This document shows, piece by piece, positions 1 through 8,121 of a stretch of 8,519 bases of DNA; the first letter of the stretch is position 1; every line of letters begins with the position of its first letter. Both the position numbers and the translations under genes were made by a program. The DNA is from Caldilineaceae bacterium. GTDB lineage: Bacteria; Chloroflexota; Anaerolineae; Caldilineales; Caldilineaceae. The stretch covers positions 1-8,519 of the forward strand of contig JACSRH010000217.1 of NCBI GenBank assembly GCA_014879855.1, written 5' to 3'. Below the pieces are notes generated by a model. The model was not told the origin of the DNA. It saw nothing but the letters and a program-made list of their open reading frames with translations, and did not search any database.

Positions 1-242
1 AAACGCCTTTGCGCCTCTGCTTCTCCGCGCCTTTGCGTTAAGAAACTATTTTCAAGTCAGTTTCTTAGAAAAAAGTCCGTTCAGAAGCTGCTTGGAAAGG
101 ATGAGCTCGACGCAGAGGCGCGGAGTGGCCGAGGTTCGCAGAGGAAAAGCAAAAGCTGGCTACAAGCATTTCTTTGCGAACCGTTGTATCTCGCTGTATC
201 TCTGTGCCTCTGCGTCAAAATAGGAGGCTTTTCAAACAACTT
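1..242. repeat. Intergenic DNA with degenerate 'CTCTGCG / CCTTTGCG' repeats
   Basis: There is no credible gene here. The segment holds several related C/T-rich words: two near the left edge (12-20, 23-38), one near the right end (about 202-214), and an inverted copy at 110-125. Positions 23-38 match the reverse complement of 110-125 at 15 of 16 bases, so they could form a long-range stem. Similar 'cctctgcgcctttgcg' intergenic words are, from memory, scattered in genomes of Chloroflexota and other environmental bacteria, but I cannot confirm that here. The 3' end of the CPBP gene lies just to the right, and no T-rich terminator for it is evident. Confidence 0.5.
39..67. other. AT-rich inverted repeat (9-bp arms)
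   Basis: TAAGAAACT (39-47) is the exact reverse complement of AGTTTCTTA (59-67), with an 11-nt loop between them. It lies about 175 bp beyond the stop of the minus-strand CPBP gene. No T-run follows on either strand, so it is not a classic terminator. It could be a weak terminator, an operator-like dyad or part of the repeat family in this segment. Confidence 0.4.
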
Positions 243-1301
243 TTATGAATTGCTGAGCACCTGGGCCGCCAGCACCGCAAGCAGGCCGAGCGTCGAGTTA
301 TAGACGGCGTGTGCAATCATGGCGGTTGTGGTGTTGTAACGGATGCGCAACCACCCTAACAGGAGACCCAGCAGAAAAACAACCAGCGTCGATAAGGTGA
401 TCCCGTAGTTGCTGTGCACCAGCGCAAAGAGCAGGGTCGTAAACAGCAAGCCAAAGCGCGGCTGCATGGCGCCGCGAAAGAGCGCTTCTTCACCAATGCC
501 GGCCGCCAGCCCGATCGACAGGATGCCCCAGGGGCTCTGGAAGAGCGGGCCGATCAGTTGCTCGGTCAGCGACTCGACGTCCGCGTCGATGCCGAGACCG
601 GCTGCACTTGCCGCGGCCTCGATCAGCATGACGACTGGCGCCATCACCAGCGCCGAGCCGGCGGCAATCAACACCTGGCGCAGCGTGGGCCGGACAATGC
701 CCAGCCTTTGCAGCGCCGCGCCCCAGGTGCGGCGCGTCAACCAACCAATGCCGATCAAGGCAATGAGCACGAAGAGCGCGGTCTGCACCCACAAAAAGCC
801 GACGGTCACCGGCGGCTGACCCGTCTCCTCGGCGCGCGCGGCAAGCTGCGTCGAGAGTGTACCCAGACCGATCCCCAGCGTGAGCGCCAGATAAATCGGG
901 ATGAACATGGTCATGGACAAGCTGGCAGCGTGCAAAGGGTTGCCAGCCTCAAGCGTCGAGAAGCCGGCGATCCAGCGGCGGATCGGTTTGAGCAGCAGCA
1001 ACAGCCCGGCAAGAGAAGGCAATAGAATGCCCCATCCCAACCACGCCCAGGATTGAATGGGCATCGCCGCGTCAAGCTGCGCCTGCAGCTCCGGCTGCGC
1101 AGCCAGACCCAGCGGCGCCAACAAGGCAGTCGCGCCAAACAAGGCCAGCGCCGCATAGATCAGGATCAGCATCAGATAGGCCAATACGGCCAGCGGCATG
1201 TACGCTTGCCCTTCTGCACGCAATTTTTGCGCCAGATTGGCCACGAAAAGGATGACGATTACTGGCAGGAACTGCAGGATAACCCCAAGAATTTCCACCA
1301 T
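243..1301 (-). CDS. CPBP (Abi/CAAX-like) family intramembrane metalloprotease
   Basis: A 352-residue polytopic membrane protein with roughly eight hydrophobic segments. The C-terminal half carries the three motifs of the CPBP/Rce1-like glutamate intramembrane protease family: EExxxR (E271, E272, R276), FxxxH (F292 to H296) and HxxxN (H331 to N335). In this family these residues hold the metal and activate water inside the membrane. Bacterial members are linked to peptide maturation, bacteriocin self-protection or unknown proteolysis; the substrate here cannot be deduced. The first ~200 residues hold extra membrane segments not shared by the minimal family domain. The ATG at 1299-1301 is preceded by an AGAAAGG-type ribosome binding site about 8 nt upstream. 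The gene stands alone and is transcribed divergently from ppk. Confidence 0.9.
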   Translation of the reverse strand: MVEILGVILQFLPVIVILFVANLAQKLRAEGQAYMPLAVLAYLMLILIYAALALFGATALLAPLGLAAQPELQAQLDAAMPIQSWAWLGWGILLPSLAGLLLLLKPIRRWIAGFSTLEAGNPLHAASLSMTMFIPIYLALTLGIGLGTLSTQLAARAEETGQPPVTVGFLWVQTALFVLIALIGIGWLTRRTWGAALQRLGIVRPTLRQVLIAAGSALVMAPVVMLIEAAASAAGLGIDADVESLTEQLIGPLFQSPWGILSIGLAAGIGEEALFRGAMQPRFGLLFTTLLFALVHSNYGITLSTLVVFLLGLLLGWLRIRYNTTTAMIAHAVYNSTLGLLAVLAAQVLSNS

Positions 1302-1439
1302 GCGAAACGCCTTTCTGAACCGTAGTTGACCAATGATTCAAGTAGTCTACCGCTTTTGACAAGATACCCCCAAACTGATTTAAGAACGCCTTTCGCAACG
1401 CTGCTTTTCGGGAGCGCACCAAATTCTGAGACTCACCTT

Positions 1440-1557
1440 GTAGGTCGGGCTGCCAGCCCGACAGGATTGTGTAGGTCGGGCTGGCAGCCCGACAGGATTG
1501 TGTAGGTCGGGCTGGCAGCCCGACAGGATTGTGTAGGTCGGGCTGCCAGCCCGACCT
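1440..1557. repeat. Tandem array of four 31-bp palindromic units
   Basis: Units begin at 1440, 1471, 1502 and 1533 with an exact 31-bp period; the last is incomplete. Each contains the perfect dyad GTCGGGCTG-N-CAGCCCGAC. The fourth has 11-bp arms (1535-1545, 1547-1557) because it lacks the ACAGGATTGT linker that ends units 1-3. The single central base is C, G, G, C in order, so the units differ only by the orientation of the dyad. The array lies between the divergent CPBP and ppk genes. It resembles REP-like intergenic palindromes. Each unit could fold into a very stable hairpin in RNA, so the array may affect transcript ends or stability. No coding role is likely. Confidence 0.9.
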
Positions 1558-1605
1558 GCGAAGCGGGCCAGCTGCTGGGGGGACGCATCTGATTTCCAAT
1601 TCTGT

Positions 1606-1634
1606 TGGACATGCTACATAAAGTAGGGTACACT
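1606..1634 (+). promoter_or_regulatory. Putative sigma-70-type promoter for ppk
   Basis: TGGACA (1606-1611) is separated by 17 bp from TACACT (1629-1634), matching the vegetative consensus at 5 of 6 and 4 of 6 positions. The -10 box lies 40 bp before the chosen ppk start and downstream of the palindrome array, which would therefore sit upstream of the promoter. This is pattern matching only. Confidence 0.35.
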
Positions 1635-1660
1635 GTGCGTCTGTTTTGACTTTCCACTGG

Positions 1661-1666
1661 AAGGAG
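1661..1666 (+). promoter_or_regulatory. Ribosome binding site that decides the ppk start
   Basis: AAGGAG lies 8 nt before the ATG at 1675. Two upstream in-frame starts are possible: GTG at 1666, which overlaps this motif, and ATG at 1669, which leaves only 2 nt of spacing. The spacing favours ATG 1675. Confidence 0.65.
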
Positions 1667-1674
1667 TGATGTCT

Positions 1675-4182
<2,508 letters not shown>

Positions 4183-4220
4183 GATGGCTGCAACTTCCGC
4201 TACAAGCCAAAACCTTCATG

Positions 4221-4266
4221 GCAAAGAGCGTAGAGAGACAGTAACCCTGCGCTCTTTGCATTTTTT
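4221..4266 (+). terminator. Rho-independent terminator of ppk
   Basis: GCAAAGAGCG (4221-4230) pairs perfectly with CGCTCTTTGC (4250-4259) around a 19-nt loop. A single A and six T residues (4261-4266) follow. It begins 38 bp after the ppk stop codon. Confidence 0.88.
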
Positions 4267-4425
4267 CCTAATAACAGTTCGAGGGTTCATTTTGCAGATG
4301 TAGACAAATCGTCCAGAAAATGCGCTATATGTATGCTAACCTTAAGGCATCTCGAGTCGTCGTCCCGGTTCAGTTCGCAGTCCTGCGTGCGGCATTCGTT
4401 CATCAGCACCTGTTGTAGCGTCGTC

Positions 4426-4548
4426 GAATCGTTCAGTTTGAGCGCCCCCCTGGAGGTGGACGTTCCCAGACATCGCAAACATACCTGTCCACAGTGCAAC
4501 GCCGCTTTCTAGGAAGCAAGCAGAAAAATAGACGTGATTCGGCAGTAC
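4426..4548 (+). repeat. Leader repeat, copy A (direct repeat with 7049-7173)
   Basis: About 123 bp align with 7049-7173 in the same orientation, roughly three quarters identical by eye. Two exact blocks stand out: GGAGGTGGACGTTCCCAGAC (starting at 4452 here and 7076 in copy B) and GTGCAACGCCGCTTTCT. The copies differ by small indels of 1 and 2 bp. Copy A ends 25 bp before the protease ATG; copy B runs straight into a protease relic. The repeat is therefore best read as the ancestral upstream region of the protease module, duplicated with it. Function unknown. Confidence 0.8.
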
Positions 4549-4561
4549 ACGTTTCATGATC

Positions 4562-4568
4562 AAAGGAG
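4562..4568 (+). promoter_or_regulatory. Ribosome binding site that decides the protease start
   Basis: AAAGGAG ends 5 nt before the ATG at 4574. It lies downstream of the alternative in-frame ATG at 4556, so 4574 is the probable start. That start also gives a textbook signal peptide. Confidence 0.75.
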
Positions 4569-4573
4569 ATCAC

Positions 4574-6451
4574 ATGAACACGTCACGACGTCAACCAATC
4601 AAGTATGCTTTATGTCTCCTGGTCGCTGTCATCCTCTTAGGAATTTCCTCTTTTCTTGGTCAACGCTTCACGGCCTCTGCACAAAGTGACGGCGAGGAAC
4701 CCAATCCAATTGTCGCCGCTTACGCTCATGACATGAAGATTGATTACCAAGAAGCGGAGCGTCGTCTCACCTTGCAACACGAGATGAGTAGTGTAGAGCA
4801 AGAGATTGTCAAAGATGAAGCATATTTCGCATCGTGGATGCAGCATGAGCCAGAGTTTGGACTTGTCGTCTCGTTCACTACGCCAGATGGAAAGGAGCGG
4901 ATTCGCCCATATCTCGAGGGGGTGAAATGGGCCGATCTGGTGACTGTCCAGCAGTCTGACATCACACGTGAAGAGTTTGCAGAGATGCGCAGCAAAATCG
5001 TCCAAGAGGCAGAAAAGACGGGGATTGCCTTTGGCTCCGGCTTGAACTACCGTACCGGTCAGGTTCGGCTTTACACAGAGAAGACCGATGAATTGCGTGC
5101 ACAACTCGAAGGCAACGATGCGATAACATCGATCATCGATCGCATCGAATTGGTCAAAGAATCGGGTGCCGCGCCGGCGGATTATGATTATCCTTATCTT
5201 CTTGGCGGTCATGCACAATCACAATGTACGTCAGGATTTCCAGTCTATCGAGTGAACGATGGAGTACGTTTCATCAGTACATCAGGGCACTGCGATAACG
5301 GGCTTCATGTACAGTATGGTGGAGCGAACGCTGTCTATCTAGGTAATATCGAATGGGAGAATAATCTCGATGGCGTCGGCCCCTGGGGTGACGATCTTGA
5401 CTTTCAAGTTCATGATGCTGCTGGTGCACGCTCTTTTGACTTGACGAATCGTATCGAAACTGGAGCGACCGCCACACAAAGCGTCATCGGAACAGAAGCT
5501 CGTGACACCACTATCTGGGACTATGTGTGCAAGCATGGAAAGATCACCGGTCAGACTTGCGGCTTTGTGGATGATGTCAATCACAATCCCGAGCATGATG
5601 CCTACGGCGACAGCGACAACTACGTGCGCGTGTTTCGTGTGGGAAACCTCGGCAATATTGCATGTCAAGGGGATAGCGGAAGCCCCGTATACAGATACTG
5701 GGGGGGTGGCGTATACGGACTAGGGGTGTTGTCCGGTGGATACGGTGTAGAATGTACGGGACCAAATGACAGCACGCATTTCTTCTACTCGCCTGTTGAC
5801 TATATCAACTGGTCGCCTTACCGAATTCTCACCACCGATTATCCTCTTTATTTTCACCAGAATGTTTGGTGGTCGTCCACGAACTGTCTCGCCTATCAGC
5901 GCCCGTTGGATGCCTGGGGCAATCCGGCTGGGGCGCAAACTAGCTCGGCATGCCAGACTTCGTTGCCGGCAGGCAGCAGCGGTCAGATTCGTTCCTACAC
6001 AACGTATGTGATTGCAAACCAGCTACGCGAGGCGATATGGCGAGGTACGAACGGGTATGTGCGCAACGTGCCACTCAACGCTGATGGTACAGTCAACTGG
6101 GCCGGCGCTCCCGCTTGGTCCTGGTGTTGCTCAAACTCAGCCCCGCCTGAAGCGCAGGATGTCTATATCGTCGGCAACACCTATCGGCAGAATGTGTGGT
6201 GGTCAGCCTCCAACTGCATCGAGTATAGTCGAGCACTCGATAACACCGGCAACCCTTCCGGTAATCAAACGGAGCGAACATGTCAAACAACTTTGCCTGC
6301 GGGCAGCAGCGGTTCAATTCAAACGTATGCGGTGCATGTCACGGAGCAATATCTGCATGAAGCGTTATGGCGCGGTGGTCGTGGCTACGTACGTGATGTT
6401 CCCCTGAATGACAACAACACCGATGTGAACTGGGCAGCGGCGCCCGCATGA
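4574..6451 (+). CDS. Secreted streptogrisin-like (S1E) serine protease, C-terminal repeat truncated by UGA
   Basis: The 625-residue preproprotein has a signal peptide (basic start, hydrophobic 11-26, likely cleavage after TASA near 36). A ~165-residue charged pro-region follows, then a chymotrypsin-fold domain. The catalytic triad is His239 (TSGHC), Asp276 (LDFQVH) and Ser368 (GDSGSPV). Cysteine pairs typical of streptogrisins are visible: C218-C240, C319-C329 within VCKHGKITGQTC, and C364-C394. Two tandem ~110-residue repeats follow (from 428 and 538), sharing QNVWWS, NC, CQTxLPAGSSG, WRGxxGYVR and NWAxAPA. The protein is probably exported and self-processed like other S1E enzymes. Repeat 2 stops at a UGA where repeat 1 has Trp515, losing the Cys-Cys pair seen at 518-519; the frame stays open for 20 more codons to TAG at 6512-6514. 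A META lipoprotein gene follows closely, suggesting an operon. Confidence 0.88.
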   Translation: MNTSRRQPIKYALCLLVAVILLGISSFLGQRFTASAQSDGEEPNPIVAAYAHDMKIDYQEAERRLTLQHEMSSVEQEIVKDEAYFASWMQHEPEFGLVVSFTTPDGKERIRPYLEGVKWADLVTVQQSDITREEFAEMRSKIVQEAEKTGIAFGSGLNYRTGQVRLYTEKTDELRAQLEGNDAITSIIDRIELVKESGAAPADYDYPYLLGGHAQSQCTSGFPVYRVNDGVRFISTSGHCDNGLHVQYGGANAVYLGNIEWENNLDGVGPWGDDLDFQVHDAAGARSFDLTNRIETGATATQSVIGTEARDTTIWDYVCKHGKITGQTCGFVDDVNHNPEHDAYGDSDNYVRVFRVGNLGNIACQGDSGSPVYRYWGGGVYGLGVLSGGYGVECTGPNDSTHFFYSPVDYINWSPYRILTTDYPLYFHQNVWWSSTNCLAYQRPLDAWGNPAGAQTSSACQTSLPAGSSGQIRSYTTYVIANQLREAIWRGTNGYVRNVPLNADGTVNWAGAPAWSWCCSNSAPPEAQDVYIVGNTYRQNVWWSASNCIEYSRALDNTGNPSGNQTERTCQTTLPAGSSGSIQTYAVHVTEQYLHEALWRGGRGYVRDVPLNDNNTDVNWAAAPA

Positions 6452-6514
6452 CACCACTGCTGCACGGCAACGGCGCCTGAAGCGCAAGGCGCGTATGTGT
6501 TGACTCACCCATAG
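5855..6514 (+). repeat. Two tandem ~330-bp repeats encoding the protease C-terminal domains
   Basis: Unit 1 spans about 5855-6184 and unit 2 about 6185-6514. They encode the same domain with a period of 110-111 residues. Shared words include QNVWWS, LPAGSSG, GYVR, VPLN and VNWA. Unit 1 has four cysteines, the last two adjacent. Unit 2 has the same four only if the UGA at 6449 is read through. A third, partial unit survives in the relic at 7172-7360. The domain is not one I can name; the aromatic residues and conserved cysteines suggest an extracellular binding module. Confidence 0.85.
6449..6514 (+). pseudogene. In-frame UGA and conserved 3' extension of the protease gene
   Basis: TGA at 6449-6451 is followed in the same frame by 20 codons reading HHCCTATAPEAQGAYVLTHP and a TAG (6512-6514). 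The extension matches the end of repeat 1 (CCSNSAPPEAQ) and of the relic (CCSSGTPPRAQ...DVLSYP, then TAG). Both of those have TGG (Trp) where TGA stands here, so one G-to-A change explains it. The base after the stop is C, the leakiest context known for UGA in E. coli. A 6-bp stem (6473-6478 with 6487-6492) lies 21 nt downstream. Full read-through would give 646 residues. Confidence 0.75.
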
Positions 6515-6523
6515 GGAATGTAT

Positions 6524-7015
6524 ATGGTAAAGCTACGTTTGATGCTATGGCTTGCGTTCATGGTGGCCGCCTGCGTTCCACCGGGACCTGGTGTAGAGAT
6601 GGGACCGCCTCCCGAAAGTCCCCTGATCCCCAATCAGGTGCCCGTCCTGCTGGAAAACCAATGGCGCTTGACCGAGATCGTTTACAACGGGGCGCGCCGT
6701 GGCTTCATCAGCAACGACCCCGTATTGGTCACGTTCCATCCCGGCATCTTGGCTTTTCGGGCCTGCAACAGCGGATCTTTGTATTTTGACACCCTAGGTA
6801 TTGAGAACGCCAACGAATATCGGACTTTGAGCGGCGCCAGCACTGCACGAGATTGTGCAGGCGGAGGATCGGAGCAAGAGGCAATTTTCGTGTCGGCGCT
6901 GCGCGCCACGAATCGCTATGAGATTGCGGGGGATACGCTGATTCTCTCCGGGGAACACGCACGAGTCACCTTTGTGATCGACAATGAGACGGCGAAACCG
7001 CCAGATTGGCAATAA
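6524..7015 (+). CDS. META-domain (HslJ-like) lipoprotein, paralogue 1
   Basis: A 163-residue protein with a lipoprotein signal peptide (hydrophobic 4-16, lipobox VAAC with Cys17). A proline-rich spacer follows, then a META/HslJ-type domain from about residue 45: a WRLTEI strand, FRACNSGS (C81), a TLSGASTARDC turn (C111), EAIFVSALRATNRYEI and the final DTLILSGEHARVTF strands. META domains occur in small envelope proteins such as E. coli HslJ; no biochemical role can be assigned. The start at 6524 is chosen because AGGGA (6513-6517) lies 6 nt upstream; the in-frame ATG at 6518 would abut that site. The AGGGA overlaps the TAG ending the protease read-through frame, so the two genes were evidently adjacent in an operon, possibly translationally coupled. 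It resembles the product of 7460-7984, sharing PESPLIP and CNSGS. Confidence 0.85.
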   Translation: MVKLRLMLWLAFMVAACVPPGPGVEMGPPPESPLIPNQVPVLLENQWRLTEIVYNGARRGFISNDPVLVTFHPGILAFRACNSGSLYFDTLGIENANEYRTLSGASTARDCAGGGSEQEAIFVSALRATNRYEIAGDTLILSGEHARVTFVIDNETAKPPDWQ

Positions 7016-7048
7016 CTGGTGCAGTGCGGATGAATTTTCCAGTGAGTT

Positions 7049-7173
7049 GAATCGTTCAATTTGAGCGCGTCTCCCGGAGGTGGACGTTCCCAGACACTGA
7101 AAATGCGCCTGTTCGCAGTGTGCAACGCCGCTTTCTGTGAGGCAAGCCGAAACACAGATGTAATTTGGTAGAC
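7049..7173 (+). repeat. Leader repeat, copy B (direct repeat with 4426-4548)
   Basis: This is the second copy of the ~124-bp leader repeat, starting 33 bp after the stop of the first META gene. Its right edge coincides, within a few bases, with the point where protein-level similarity to the protease C-terminal repeat begins (7172). That gives a sharp leader-to-3'-end junction expected from an internal deletion. See copy A for the shared blocks. Confidence 0.8.
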
Positions 7174-7360
7174 GGTATATGTAGTGGGTGGGCGCCTGCG
7201 CGAAGGCATCTGGCGCGGCGGAATTGGCTACGTTCGTGACGTGCCGCTCAACAGCACCAATACGGACATCAACTGGGCCGCTGCGCCTGCCTGGCAGCAA
7301 TGTTGTTCATCAGGGACGCCGCCGCGCGCACAAGGCGGTGATGTCTTGAGCTATCCATAG
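7172..7360 (+). pseudogene. C-terminal relic of a second streptogrisin-type protease gene
   Basis: The frame reads TVYVVGGRLREGIWRGG, then GYVRDVPLN, INWAAAPAW, QQCC and ends DVLSYP with TAG at 7358-7360. It aligns residue for residue with protease repeat 1 (TTYVIANQLREAIWRG... NWAGAPAW...CC) and with repeat 2. The first in-frame stop upstream is TAG at 7169-7171. There is no ATG and no ribosome binding site before the only GTG (7184), so translation is unlikely. The signal peptide, pro-region, catalytic domain and at least one repeat are missing. Leader copy B sits immediately upstream and a META paralogue downstream, matching the order of the intact module. The fragment keeps the Trp codon and the Cys-Cys pair that the intact-looking gene has lost. 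Confidence 0.85.
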
Positions 7361-7387
7361 ACGGGCGAAACCGTAAACTACGAGACC

Positions 7388-7429
7388 CAGGCTCATGTGG
7401 CGTCACCAACTAGATGTCACATGAGCCTG
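7388..7429 (+). terminator. Strong hairpin between protease relic and second META gene
   Basis: CAGGCTCATGTG (7388-7399) pairs perfectly with CACATGAGCCTG (7418-7429). In RNA the stem extends inward by five more pairs including two G-U, giving about 17 bp around an 8-nt loop (ACCAACTA). The following bases (TTGATTCG) are not a full U-tract, so termination is only a possibility. An operator or a 5'-UTR element for the META gene 30 bp downstream is also possible. Confidence 0.5.
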
Positions 7430-7459
7430 TTGATTCGATAAAGTCATGAGGTGACCACC

Positions 7460-7984
7460 ATGTTCGTGCTTCAGTTTGTCTCAAAGTTCCTGGCGCAGTC
7501 CGGGCTGCGCTGGCAAAGATTCATATTGGCGATTTCTCTGATGGCAGGTGTAATGTTAACAGGAGCTTGTGTGTCCACTACTTACACACCCATTGTCATG
7601 CCGGAGAGTCCACTGATTCCAGGAGCCAATACCGCCCTTGTGGAGAATCGCTTTCGCGTGGTCGAGATCATTCGGCATGGCGATCCTGTGGCGTTCGACG
7701 CAATTGATCCTGTCTTCATCACGTTCAGCGTCCGGGGAGAGCTTGTCAAACGAACGACAGACTGCAACTCCGGCAGTTACTACATCATCGCAAAGAATGA
7801 ACGTCAGTATCATTTGATTCCAGGCGCGGGAACGGCGATAGGCTGTGGCGAACTTGGAAATTCTCAGTATGCCCAAATCTCCGAAGCGATTGCCGCCACA
7901 ACCGAGTATGAACTGAAGGGCAGCCAATTGATTCTGCGCGGCGAGGATGTGCACATCGTGCTGGAGATCGACAATCCGCAGTGA
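7460..7984 (+). CDS. META-domain (HslJ-like) lipoprotein, paralogue 2
   Basis: A 174-residue protein with an N-terminal export signal: positive residues near 9-20, hydrophobic 21-36 and a lipobox-like TGAC with Cys37 (Leu at -4 rather than -3, so lipidation is a little less certain). After a short spacer it repeats the architecture of the upstream META protein: PESPLIP (48-54), RFRVVEI, TTDCNSGSYY (C102), GAGTAIGC (C129) and the SQLILRGEDVHIVLEIDN ending. Sequence identity between the two is modest but colinear over the whole mature part. ATG 7460 is chosen because GAGGTG (7448-7453) lies 6 nt upstream; GTG 7451 would overlap that site. Its protease partner survives only as the relic upstream, from which it is separated by a hairpin, so it may now have its own promoter. 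Confidence 0.83.
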   Translation: MFVLQFVSKFLAQSGLRWQRFILAISLMAGVMLTGACVSTTYTPIVMPESPLIPGANTALVENRFRVVEIIRHGDPVAFDAIDPVFITFSVRGELVKRTTDCNSGSYYIIAKNERQYHLIPGAGTAIGCGELGNSQYAQISEAIAATTEYELKGSQLILRGEDVHIVLEIDNPQ

Positions 7985-8001
7985 GGAAAGGGGATTCCTC
8001 A
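7982..8001 (+). terminator. Small hairpin overlapping the stop of META paralogue 2
   Basis: TGAGGAA (7982-7988, beginning with the stop codon) pairs with TTCCTCA (7995-8001) around a 6-nt loop. No T-run follows directly, so it is a weak terminator or an mRNA-end stabilising element at best. A separate T6 run at 8118-8123 sits at the end of the opposing minus-strand gene, preceded by a 4-bp stem (8093-8096 with 8101-8104). Confidence 0.3.
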
Positions 8002-8121
8002 TGTTCAGTCATTTGGGATCATCACCATGAAATGACAACGTGAAGGTCAGGGCGTGTGTTGTACATCGACAGATCTGTGCTGACAACCGTCGGTCACGAA
8101 TGACACCCGTAGCAATGTTTT

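Larger units (their letters stand above)
4267..4573 (+). other. Non-coding leader region upstream of the protease
   Basis: About 300 bp without a supported gene lie between the ppk terminator and the protease start. The right-hand half (4426-4548) is repeat copy A. The left half is AT-richer around 4267-4345 and is the likeliest place for the protease promoter, but no -35/-10 pair is convincing. Short frames on both strands exist (for example a 59-codon plus frame, 4333-4512), but none is kept in frame in the second copy of the repeat. Confidence 0.5.

Noticed and set aside
1440..1557. CRISPR-like array with regular 31-bp period
   Set aside because: The whole unit is repeated, including the linker, so there are no distinct spacers; each unit is a palindrome and no cas gene is present.
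4333..4512. Plus-strand 59-codon frame ending in a zinc-ribbon-like CPQC motif
   Set aside because: The matching region of repeat copy B has 1-bp and 2-bp indels that break the frame, only one CPxC pair is present, and there is no convincing ribosome binding site.
6449..6451. Selenocysteine codon
   Set aside because: The aligned residue in both homologous units is Trp, not Cys; the nearby hairpin begins 21 nt downstream and simply falls in conserved repeat codons; no sel genes are visible.
6449..6451. Genome-wide UGA-to-Trp code
   Set aside because: ppk, META paralogue 2 and the MoaD-like gene use TGA as their terminal codon and TGG is abundant for Trp.
7184..7360. Small independent gene starting at GTG 7184
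   Set aside because: No ribosome binding site precedes it, and similarity to the protease repeat continues upstream of the GTG to 7172, as expected for a gene fragment.
8069..8078. Perfect 10-bp palindrome ACAGATCTGT in the convergent intergenic region
   Set aside because: It is too short and isolated, with no nearby promoter, to call an operator.
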